64,000 nucleotides of DNA, taken from the NCBI GenBank assembly GCA_032718475.1, contig JAUCBJ010000697.1:1-64000 (forward strand). The letters run 5' to 3'. This DNA is from Nemertoderma westbladi. Taxonomy: Eukaryota > Xenacoelomorpha > Nemertodermatida > Nemertodermatidae. A program made the position numbers and the translations under genes. Position 1 is the first letter of the stretch. Every line of letters starts with the position of its first letter. The notes beneath the pieces were generated by a model. That model made no database searches. It was not told where the DNA came from and was given only the letters and a program-made list of their open reading frames with translations. Below, piece by piece: positions 46,982 through 55,655 of this stretch.

Positions 46982-48046
46982 ACCCTTCTCATCATGTTGA
47001 CAAACTCTTTTTTAACTGTGATTTATCGACAACGAATTATGGACCCCCCTTAAACCAACTGTAACCACGCAATGGTATTTGTGTTTCCTCGTGTGTTATG
47101 TGGAGTCCAGCATCACCCTGCAGATGTTTCGACTGACGCAGGGTCGTTTATGTATTGTTTACCCTGATTTTGGTCATCGGGACCAATGATATTGGATTAT
47201 TGGAAATGGAAAAGATTTGAAGTGGAATTCATTGTATTCATTGCAGTATGTTATGTTGTCCGTTGCGTGTGCAGTTCGGGGCGTAGGCGGTGTAACGAGT
47301 CCAGCTGTAGATCCCGGATTGCCGCGCAACACCCCCTCTATCCCGTTATTCTGGTGGGTCCATGGTGCATCCACATGACTTCGACGATAGAGGGTTTTAT
47401 GTTTCTCAGTCGCGTTATTCTGGTGGGACCGTTACGTGGATTTTGGGGCGTAGGCGGTGTAACGAGTCCAGCTGTAGATCCCAGAATGTTGCGTAACCCC
47501 ATCCCACATGACTTCGTCGACTGAGCTTTATGTTGTTGGGAGTGTTATTCTGGTGGGTCCATGGTGCATCCACGTGACTTCACTCTCGGCGTCTTCATTG
47601 TCCGTTACGTGCGCAGTTTGGGGCGTAGGCGGTGTAACGAGTCCAGCTGTAGATCCCAGATTGCCGCGTAACACCCCTTCCACGACAAAGATTAACCAAA
47701 GAAAATGATTGAATATAGTTGGAAACGATGAAAAGGATCAGACAACTCTACTATAAACCTGAATGATGACGCGTATGCTGATGAAAATGTAATGATGCGC
47801 ACCCTGGTGCTGCGCTTATAACCAATGATGATAGCCGGGGGGCTATAAACCCAATGATGATGTGGAAATAAATAAATGTGAAAAAATGGTGGAAATAAAT
47901 GTGATGAAATATATGTGGAAATAAATGAAATGTGATGGAATAATAATGAAATGAAAAAAGACAAAAAAAAGGTATAAAAAAGTCTAAAGAAAAGAATTGG
48001 AAAAAAGAAAGGACAAAAACGTCATAAAAAAACTGGTTGGATATTA
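46982..48046. other. Element spacer between pol end and accessory ORF
   Basis: No supported ORF. 46982-47270 is unremarkable, 47275-47680 is an irregular repeat, and 47700-48046 is A-rich on the plus strand with repeats of GTGGAAATAAATG near 47860-47930. Before the LINE insertion this was continuous with 51125-51300, about 1.2 kb in all, where a splice acceptor or internal promoter for the accessory ORF could lie. Confidence 0.5.
47275..47680. repeat. Irregular tandem repeat, about 2.5 units
   Basis: Blocks GGGGCGTAGGCGGTGTAACG (continuing AGTCCAGCTGTAGATCCC) at about 47279, 47450 and 47620 alternate with GTTATTCTGGTGGG(T/A)CC at about 47345, 47416 and 47544. GTCCATGGTGCATCCAC occurs twice. 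Units of about 135-170 bp; no coding meaning seen. Confidence 0.85.
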
Positions 48047-48059
48047 ATGTATAGTTATA

Positions 48060-51000
48060 CTACTACTACTACTAGGTCGAGCGAACTCGGACAGTGGAAA
48101 TGAGATCCTTCCAGGCTTCCCGATTCTCCATAGTTGTCGCAATTTCGTTTCTCCCAAGTTCAGTATCCCTTTCAAGTTGATCTATATATGTTATGGCAGG
48201 TCGTCCACGACTACGCTTTCCATGAGTTGGTTGCCAGAGAAGTAGATCTGGTATGACCTCGTCTTTACTTCGCCAGCAGTGCCCACTGAATCTTAATCTG
48301 CGTTCACGGAGGGTGGTTGATACAGGTGGTATTGTACCATAAAGCTCGGCGTTTGTCATGTGTTGTCTCCAGCTGATGTTTAGGGCTGCCCTTAGTAGTC
48401 TTGTGTAGCAACCATCAATTCGTTGTTCAAGTGATTTAGTCAGTGTCCAGGTCTCACCCCCGTATAAAAATACACTTTCCACTGTGGCTCGAAAGAACTT
48501 AGTCTTCAGGTGCCTGGAGAGATCTGATTTCCAGATGGTATCCATTTTTGATAGAGCTACCCAAGCCTTTGCTTTCCTAACTTCTATGTCCTTTTTGCTA
48601 CTCTCTATCCATGATCCAAGGTACTGGAAGTCATCGACCTTCCTTAGTTGATTATTATCAATGGTTGTCAAGTTTCCATCAACATTAAAGGTCATGAATT
48701 CGGTCTTGGTAGCATTTATGTGCAATCCAACCTCCTTAGCAGCCCTCTCCACTTTATTTAGTAGAAGCTGTGCATCTGCTAGCGTATTAGAGAGCAGGGC
48801 GATGTCATCCGCAAAGTCGGTGTCTGTGACTGTAGTTGCCGGATATCTACTACTTCTGCGTTCTTGAAGTGTGAATCCCAGATCTTCACCTGTTGTGGCC
48901 GTCCTCATTGCGTAATCCAGCACAATTACAAATAGTAATGGTGCTAATGTGTCACCTTGCAGTACGCCAGCCAGGATTGAGAAAAACTCAGTTTCACCAT
49001 CTGGTGAGAGTACCTGCGCTTCTGTGTCACAATATAACAATCCAATGCCAGCAACAATTACTTCTGGTATTCCATAAGCTCTTAGGATTTCAAGCATTTT
49101 ACCTCTATGGATGGAGTCGAATGCCTTCTTGAAGTCCACAAAAGTCATGACTGCGGGGAGATTCTTTGACTTAATTCCTTCAATTAGTCTCCGTAGTGCA
49201 AGTATCTGAGCTATTGTTGATCTACTTGGTCGAAATCCGTTTTGGCTCTTACGCAGTAGTTTCTCTATGTGAGGCCTAATCCTATATAGAATCATTTTAT
49301 TGTATATTTTGGCAGCTACCACAAGCAGACAGATCCCACGATAGTTTGTTGGTATGCCGAGGTCTCCTTTCTTGGGGAGAGGCTTTAGTTGACCTTTAGT
49401 CCAAATTGGTGGTGGCTTTTCCCCTTTTAACATCCGGTTGCAAACATTCAATAATGGTCTATTTAGCACTCCGGTTTTCCATACCTCCGCTGGGATTTCA
49501 TCTAATCCACTCGCTTTATTATTGGACATGCTTTTAATGCTTCTTTGGAGTTCGGCAGGTGTGAAGTCCCCTGTTTATATAGGTAGTGTCTTGTCATATA
49601 TTTTCCTTGTAGGGCTGACCTCGATGTTTGGTGGCTGCCCAAGCAAGTTGCTGAAGTGATTTTTCCACTTCCCAACACGTTCTTCAGGACTATCGGCTTT
49701 GAGGCGCCCCTTTGCACAACTTTTCCGACCAGATACCTCATTTACAGTTTGCCAGGTAAGTCTTGATTGTTGCTGTATGTGAGCAGTTGTAATTGCTTCA
49801 GTTTTATCCTGTATGTACTTTTCCTGGCTGATATTGTAGGCCAATTTAAGATCGTCCTTAGCTTTCTCAACCTTGTTAATGTTTTCGGTTGTTGGTTGTT
49901 CGGTTTTAACTTTGTAGGCTATCTTAAGATCTTCTCTCTTACAAGTAACCTCAGAGTTTTGCCATGGTACATACTGTTTTCGTTTAGGTTTCTGGGGGAT
50001 ATGCCTCTTAGCTGATTCCTTGTGGGCTGTTATTATATTCTGGTATATTGAATCGGTGGATTGGTCTTTATCTATTGACTGAAGTGCTTCAAAGCGGTTT
50101 TGAACTTCTACTGTATAAGCATCCTTTACAGCATTGTCAGTTCTGAGTTTCTCCCAGTCATAGTTGATCCGCCTGCTTGTCCTGGGTTTGCTGGCTCTCA
50201 AACTGAGTCTGATCTCTGCAGTCACAATTCTGTGGTCCGAACCAATTAGGTTGAACGAGCTGTATGCCTCGCAGTTGATCATGCTATTTCTCCACTTTTT
50301 GTTTATAAGGATGTAATCCAGTTGTGCTTTGGTTCCATTAGGGTATTGAAAGGTCCATAGCTTCCCCTTACTCTTTTCGAATGTGTTGTTTGTTGGTATC
50401 AATTCACATTCTTCCATTAGGTCTAAAAGTAAGTACCCATTTCTGCTAGAACAGGTGTTATAGGTGTAACCCTTGATGTCTTCTGGGCCAATTTGCGCAT
50501 TCAGGTCACCAGCAATGACTCTAACATTGTGTTTCGGGATGTCCTTAATAAGTCCAGTCAGTTCTTCATAAAACTTGACTGCTTGTTCTGGCTCTGATGC
50601 ATTGGTTGGACTGTAGCAACATATAACTGTTGTCTTGGGATTCCCATCAAATGTTGCGATCATAACCCTGGAATTTATAGATTCGATGTTGTTTAGGGTC
50701 TTAAGTGCAAATGGGCTTAGCAGAATTCCTACTCCACCAATTGATGCATTGGCCGAGTTTCTTACTGCTGAGCTTGTTACTAACATCCATCCATTCCCAA
50801 TGTCATTGTACTTCATGGCAGTGTCTTCATGACAAATCCGATGTTCTTGGATGCAGATGATGTCGATGTTATATTCCATTGCCAGAGCGACCATGTCACC
50901 CTGTTTGCTCTGTGATTTCAGCGTGCGTGCGTTCATTGTAGCAATATTTAGTGTCTTTTTACATTTCAACAGGTTGGTTCTTCTTTCTTCTCTGTCTTCT

Positions 51001-51111
51001 GTTCCAGTAGCCAATTTATCGACCCCAGCCTGGTGTACCACTGAGGGACGCGGTCCTTGTTGACCCGGGCGACGACCGAGCCGGTATTTCTCCTGGAGGG
51101 TTCTCATACTC
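48060..51111 (-). mobile_element. Nested RTE-like LINE, near full length
   Basis: Inserted on the minus strand within the BEL/Pao element. A 13-bp target-site duplication ATGTATAGTTATA lies at 48047-48059 and 51112-51124. The 3' end is a CCTAGTAGTAGTAGTA tail, the same terminal motif as the truncated copies at 11.0 and 31.4 kb. One long ORF fills almost the whole element, leaving almost no 5' UTR, so the 5' end may be slightly truncated. The short 3' region with trinucleotide tail is typical of RTE-group elements; the clade assignment is by pattern only. Confidence 0.92.
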
Positions 51112-51113
51112 AT
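48072..51113 (-). pseudogene. Endonuclease-reverse transcriptase ORF of the nested LINE, one premature stop
   Basis: About 1,013 codons in one frame, interrupted by a single TAA at 49575-49577. N-terminal apurinic-type endonuclease: IATMNARTLKS, IICIQEHRICH, VIAGDLNAQIG, and IGSDHRIVTAE. RT: SGLDEIPAEVWK, YRGICLLVVAAKIYNK, NGFRPSRST, TFVDFKKAFDSIHR, GVLQGDTLAPLLF, catalytic FADDIALLS. C-terminal domain: TRLLRAALNISW, GHCWRSKDE, LLLWQPTHGKRSRGRP. The first ATG uses two target-duplication bases, so the true start is probably the Met two codons on. All catalytic motifs are present; the stop codon separates endonuclease from RT, so the copy is presumably dead. Confidence 0.9.
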
Positions 51114-51300
51114 GTATAGTTATAGTTATAGTAACTGTAAATGCTGAATGTATTAGCAATAAGATGATAGATGCCTATATAGCAATGTTATTAATAAACT
51201 GAATTAAATAAAAAACTGAATTATTCTGCTATCGCTATAGTTTCAGACTTTCTGGACTTATAATTAACTGATCTAATTTGTAACGGATATAATCGTAAAT

Positions 51301-53748
51301 ATGGACCCAAATCGCCAAATTATCGGCGAATTACGTAACACGATAGATCTACTGGAATATTCGCAACCCGGATCCCCTGACTTTGATACAAATTGGAGCA
51401 CCCTGCTAAATGAGAACGTGCGAGTCATTAAATTCACCGGGCGAGAGGGACCGGATTCTAAGAATCTACGAGCCCTCCGGTTAGCCGATGCTAGTACGAG
51501 ACTGAAAAGAACTCGGAACGCAAAGGCAACCGGGGGGGACGATTCGTCATTTTGGGAAACATTCCGGCAGAGCGTCTACAGATCCCGATGTTTGATCTAC
51601 GACAATGAGGGAAACGCGACGCCCACCTCGAAAGCGATTACGTTGGCGAGATGTCAAAGTTTCGTCGACGACAAGAGTACGTACCTCGCCCACTGGGGAA
51701 ACCTGTCGGAGTGTACGGCGACGCTTCGAGAGGAACGCGTATCGATTATCCAGAACCGAGACGACTACCAGGAAAAGTACGGGGCGAAAGAATACGGTCG
51801 ATCCTTAGTCATCGTCCTCGGAACCCTGGACGGTTTGGTACTGGTGTGCCGAATATTCCCGACACCCAGACAGGAAGTGCAGGCAGCCGGAGCGATCTGG
51901 TTGCTGCCTCCGGAAATCCAAAAGATCCTCTTCGATTTCGACGTCATTAAAATCGGGTCGGATATCAAGGCGGATGTCCGGAACGACTACGCGAACGCTC
52001 CTGCAGGAAGAAACCGACGAGACGACCTCAACGCCCTTAGCCATTGCATCGACACTCAAACGCTACTAGCCTGGTTACGATTCGCCGAGTTCATGCGAGG
52101 ATTCCAAGAGGTGAGACCGACGAAATCCGGGATCGGCTACCTCGCTGTGCTAAACGGCGGTATCGACTTCAAACCCCAGAAATTCCGGGACTATAATAAA
52201 ATATACGGTGGATACCCGGGAATAGAAATAAAGAGCGAGCGAGAGGGTCGATGGAAGGACGTTGATCGGAAGTGGACGATACACCAAAGGTGGGAGAATC
52301 CCGATCAACGGAACTACGTTTACGTCGTTATGGAGTGCTACACCGTCGCTAAGTTTATCTGTAAAACTCTCGATAACCTTATTACGGCGGTCCCCCTTTC
52401 CTTCGTCGACTACGACTGGAATGAGGTCATACACCACGCGTTCAAAGCGGTCGAGAACATCGCACCGGGAGAGACTAAAACGCTCGCTGTTATCGATTCC
52501 TGGGACGAGAGCGGACCTTACGACATCCCTACGATTACCGAACTTCTCAGTGCGGAGGAGCCTCTGATCTCTTCGGAAGGAGAAGAGATATGGCTAAACG
52601 AGGGTGTTCTACTCTCCACCCCGAAGCGACAACTCGAGCCGGAGGCCGCGTATGGACCGGCCGCCAAACGGGTTGCCTCGGCCGAACCGATGAAGAGAGC
52701 AGGCGTTTACACCCCACGCGGCTCCGGTAGCCCCGCGAGGGAGGTAGCTACTACAGCTGCATTGAGCGACTTCGGCGACATATGCCAACGGTTATCCCCG
52801 TATCCTTTCCCGGGTGGCGAAGATTGGTCGTCGGAGATTCCGAGTACCAGCCACCAACGGACCCGCTCAGCGATACTGGTCGAGGAGGGCCCCAGCGATG
52901 CGCCGACCCCCGACGATCTCCTCGGTATCCCTCCGTCTAAAACCCCGGCACCTCTTCGCCGACCAGCGGTGGCTACTACACCCGCCGTTCCTCAGGACCC
53001 TATGCGACTAACCCGTTGGTACGCCGAGCAAACTGAATGGATCCACCGCCAGAAACGGTCATCCGAGTTGAGACCAGCGGGATACAAAGAAGGTTATCGG
53101 AGCGAGAACCTACTACGCAAAAGCCTAGCATTCCGCGGGCTACCGACCACCGCGAATATTCCGAAGAGCGACCGACGACTCGAGTATCACGTCGGCGTCC
53201 CGATTCCGATATTTCCAGGTCGAGAGATGCAGTTGGAGGTATGCGGCGACTGTGGTTCGGAGCAGTGCCCATGCGGTAGAAGGAATCGGGTTACCGATTC
53301 ATGCCTCCAGCTCCTTGTGATACTCTATTGCCCATACTGCGCGACATCGGGCCACGACGTTTCCGTCTGTCCGATCCTTTATAACCTCTGCACCACGTGC
53401 GGTTTCCGTGGACATTCCTCTAGCCCCCGCTGCTATATCAAATGTCCAACCAAAGACATTACCGCTATGGGAAATATGGTCATGTTTGAAACATACGCAA
53501 ACAGCCACTTAAAGACCAAGGTTCGGAGAAACGCTCGGAATATTGCGCAGGAGATGGCGTGCGGGTATTTCTCCTTCCCGGAACGCCTCCACACGTCGGC
53601 CACGCTACCTTTCCATTACGTGGATCTGCTACTGAGCGCCGGATTATTCGGTCCATTTGAAGTCATTAGACGATTATACTCGTATAAAGAGGAGTTCGGT
53701 GACGGAGAATGGTTCCTAGAGGCACGCAAATCTGAGTTGGAAAGATGA
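51301..53748 (+). CDS. Accessory ORF X: RNase D/WRN-like exonuclease fold plus CCHC zinc knuckles (815 codons)
   Basis: Intronless, GC-richer than its surroundings. Residues about 165-355 resemble a DEDDy 3'-5' exonuclease: a beta-strand (SLVIVLGTLDGLVLVCRI), LPPEIQKILFDFDVIKIG then the GxxIxxD motif II (G219-D225), DTQ at 251, and YVVME (341-345) at the place of motif III YxxxD. No DxE motif I is visible, so it is probably a non-catalytic or altered version. 400-600 is Pro/Ser/Arg-rich and disordered-looking. 648-711 is Cys-rich with CPYCATSGHDVSVC and CTTCGFRGHSSSPRC knuckles, as in nucleic-acid-binding Gag proteins. Residues 65-74 are encoded by the motif shared with the LTR. Placed in the env position of the BEL/Pao element, before the polypurine tract. 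Exonuclease assignment is by pattern only; a host gene or another element's Gag are alternatives. Confidence 0.75.
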   Translation: MDPNRQIIGELRNTIDLLEYSQPGSPDFDTNWSTLLNENVRVIKFTGREGPDSKNLRALRLADASTRLKRTRNAKATGGDDSSFWETFRQSVYRSRCLIYDNEGNATPTSKAITLARCQSFVDDKSTYLAHWGNLSECTATLREERVSIIQNRDDYQEKYGAKEYGRSLVIVLGTLDGLVLVCRIFPTPRQEVQAAGAIWLLPPEIQKILFDFDVIKIGSDIKADVRNDYANAPAGRNRRDDLNALSHCIDTQTLLAWLRFAEFMRGFQEVRPTKSGIGYLAVLNGGIDFKPQKFRDYNKIYGGYPGIEIKSEREGRWKDVDRKWTIHQRWENPDQRNYVYVVMECYTVAKFICKTLDNLITAVPLSFVDYDWNEVIHHAFKAVENIAPGETKTLAVIDSWDESGPYDIPTITELLSAEEPLISSEGEEIWLNEGVLLSTPKRQLEPEAAYGPAAKRVASAEPMKRAGVYTPRGSGSPAREVATTAALSDFGDICQRLSPYPFPGGEDWSSEIPSTSHQRTRSAILVEEGPSDAPTPDDLLGIPPSKTPAPLRRPAVATTPAVPQDPMRLTRWYAEQTEWIHRQKRSSELRPAGYKEGYRSENLLRKSLAFRGLPTTANIPKSDRRLEYHVGVPIPIFPGREMQLEVCGDCGSEQCPCGRRNRVTDSCLQLLVILYCPYCATSGHDVSVCPILYNLCTTCGFRGHSSSPRCYIKCPTKDITAMGNMVMFETYANSHLKTKVRRNARNIAQEMACGYFSFPERLHTSATLPFHYVDLLLSAGLFGPFEVIRRLYSYKEEFGDGEWFLEARKSELER

Positions 53749-53754
53749 ACCGAC

Positions 53755-53901
53755 ATGATCCCTATGCCTTCGAAAGGAAGAGCCGCCAGGAGACAAGCCG
53801 AAGCGTTACTCACAATGGATGTTGACGCTCCTCTACCAGCCATAGCGATCGATGAGAGTCGACGGGCGAAGAGACGAAAGGCGTATCAGAGAAAGAAATA
53901 G
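53755..53901 (+). CDS. Small basic ORF after ORF X (48 codons)
   Basis: ATG seven bases after the ORF X stop codon; ends TAG at 53901. The product ends in a basic cluster (DESRRAKRRKAYQRKK), like a nuclear-localisation or nucleic-acid-binding tail. It could be a second cistron or the remains of the ORF X C-terminus after a frameshift. There is no homologue in the window. Confidence 0.35.
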   Translation: MIPMPSKGRAARRQAEALLTMDVDAPLPAIAIDESRRAKRRKAYQRKK

Positions 53902-54066
53902 TGGATCGGGATATTCCAGGAACATTTATCGAACATTTATTTTTATACAAACTCTAGGACAAATTAATTAAAAACTATGCAATATTAAATTTGGGTTTTT
54001 TATATTGGGAATGACCTACGCAAACTCAATCTACCGACAGACTTCACGAAGGTCATTGGGGGGGAC
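53902..54066 (+). promoter_or_regulatory. Element 3' untranslated end with polypurine tract
   Basis: AT-rich stretch ending in CATTGGGGGGGAC immediately before the LTR start TGTTCGCGG. The G run 54058-54064 with following A is placed and composed like the polypurine tract that primes plus-strand synthesis in LTR elements. The left LTR at 40808 is preceded by satellite instead, so this tract marks the 3' end of an internal region. Confidence 0.6.
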
Positions 54067-55655
54067 TGTTCGCGGTATTTCAACTTTCCATAACGCGAGT
54101 TGAATATTTTTGTATTTTATTAAAATTGATTATTCCGATATTACTACTGGGTGCGGGACCATGGGTTTTGGGCACATTCAATAAACTGGGGGCGATTTAT
54201 GGGCGAACTTTGGGGCAACTTACAGGGTACGGGAATAATTTCATAGTTATAAGGGCCAGGGGGGGATGGAAAATGCAAGCAGTATTCAGGTTAGCCTGAG
54301 TACTATTAGGCCCTGGCCAACTTCCTGCTGCCTGTAGGGGTGGATTTGGTAATGCGCCAGGCCTAAAGGACAAGGACTGCCCTTAGCGGTCCCTGGCCAA
54401 CAGCAGCCATTACGAGACTGAAAAGAACTCGGACCGCTGACTGCTTGTGTCAGGGATTTGCGACGGGAAACGACGGCCCCTTAGTAGCCAAGCCGTTCTG
54501 GTTCTCGATGATCGAACCCTTCGGGGTTCGTGAGGGGTGGAGCGGACACGCGAACGGGTGGCCAACTAACGACTGCCCCCTGAGCTAAGCCGTACTGGTT
54601 CTCGATGACCGATCCCTTCGGGGTTCGTGAGGGGTGGGACGGACATGCGAAAGGGCTGGCCACAGGACGGGTTCGACGAGGACTGCCCTTAGCGGTCTCT
54701 GGTCAACGGCAGCTATTACGAGACTGAAAAGAACTCGGAACGCTGACTGCTTGTGTCAGGGATTTGCGACGGGAAACGACAGCCCCTTAGTAGCCAAGCC
54801 GTTCTGGTTCTCGATGATCGAACCCTTCGGGGTTCGTGAGGGGTGGAGCGTACACGCGAACGGGTGGCCGACTAACGACTGCCCCCTGAGCTAAGCCGTA
54901 CTGGTTCTCGGTGACCGATCCCTTCGGGGTTCGCGAGGGGTGGGACGGACATGCGAAAGGGCTGGCCACAGGACGGGTTCGACGAGGACTGCCCTTAGCG
55001 GTCTCTGGTCAACGGCAGCTATTACGAGACTGAAAAGAACTCGGAACGCTGACTGCTTGTACCGGGATCTGCGACGGGAACCGACGACAGACCCCTTAGC
55101 CAAGCCGTACTGGTTCTCGATGATCGTTCCCTTCGGGGTTCGTGAGGGGTGGAACGGACACGCGATGGGGTCGAAAGACAAAGGACTAGACTCTACTGGC
55201 CTACCGACTGTTCGGAGCAGTTTCTCGGCTGCCGAAGCGACTACGAGCCTGAAAGGGACTCGGAAAGCCTAGGTGGTTGGGTTTCTGCGATGAACCGACG
55301 GACCCCTAGCCAAGCCGTTCTGGTTCTCGATGATCGTTCCCTTCGGGGTTCGTGAGGGGTGGAACGGACACGCGAACGGGTCCACCGACACGACAGACTC
55401 CTAGCTAAGCCGTACTGGTTCTCGATGACCGATCCCTTCGGGGTTCGAGAGGGGCGGTACGGATACGCGACAGAGTCTACCGACTGGACCGACCCTTAGC
55501 CAAGCCGTGCTGGTTCTCGATGATCGTTCCCTTCGGGGTTCGTGAGGGGTGGAACGGACACGCGACAGGGTCGACCGACACCGACACTACGGCACTAAGA
55601 CTAGGACCGAGGGAAAATCTGGGGAACATTAGGTAGGCTAAAATCTGAGCGAACA
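54067..55655 (+). repeat. LTR C (right LTR of element B and left LTR of copy C)
   Basis: 1,589 bp, the same ends and eight hairpin units as LTR B. By eye about seven substitutions separate it from LTR B (for example C for T at 54428, G for A at 54467, and T for G at 54851). It is preceded by a polypurine tract and followed by a leader region, so it serves both sides. Confidence 0.85.

Larger units (their letters stand above)
40808..55655 (+). mobile_element. BEL/Pao-type LTR retrotransposon, LTR to LTR, with accessory 3' ORF
   Basis: Two LTRs of 1,589 bp (40808-42396 and 54067-55655), about 99.5% identical by eye, enclose two leader ORFs, a gag-protease-DUF5641 fusion ORF, a repeat-rich spacer, an 815-codon accessory ORF and a G-rich polypurine tract directly before the right LTR. 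Length is 14.85 kb, or about 11.8 kb without the nested LINE and its target duplication. RT, RNase H and the integrase core are missing, so it is non-autonomous. The right LTR is followed by another internal region instead of a target duplication, so it is shared with copy C, as after LTR-LTR recombination. No tRNA primer site was recognised after the left LTR (GTGGGTAATTAAATAAT). Confidence 0.72.

Noticed and set aside
53616-53843. 75-codon minus-strand ORF over the ORF X end
   Set aside because: Antisense to a much longer ORF with no own motifs.
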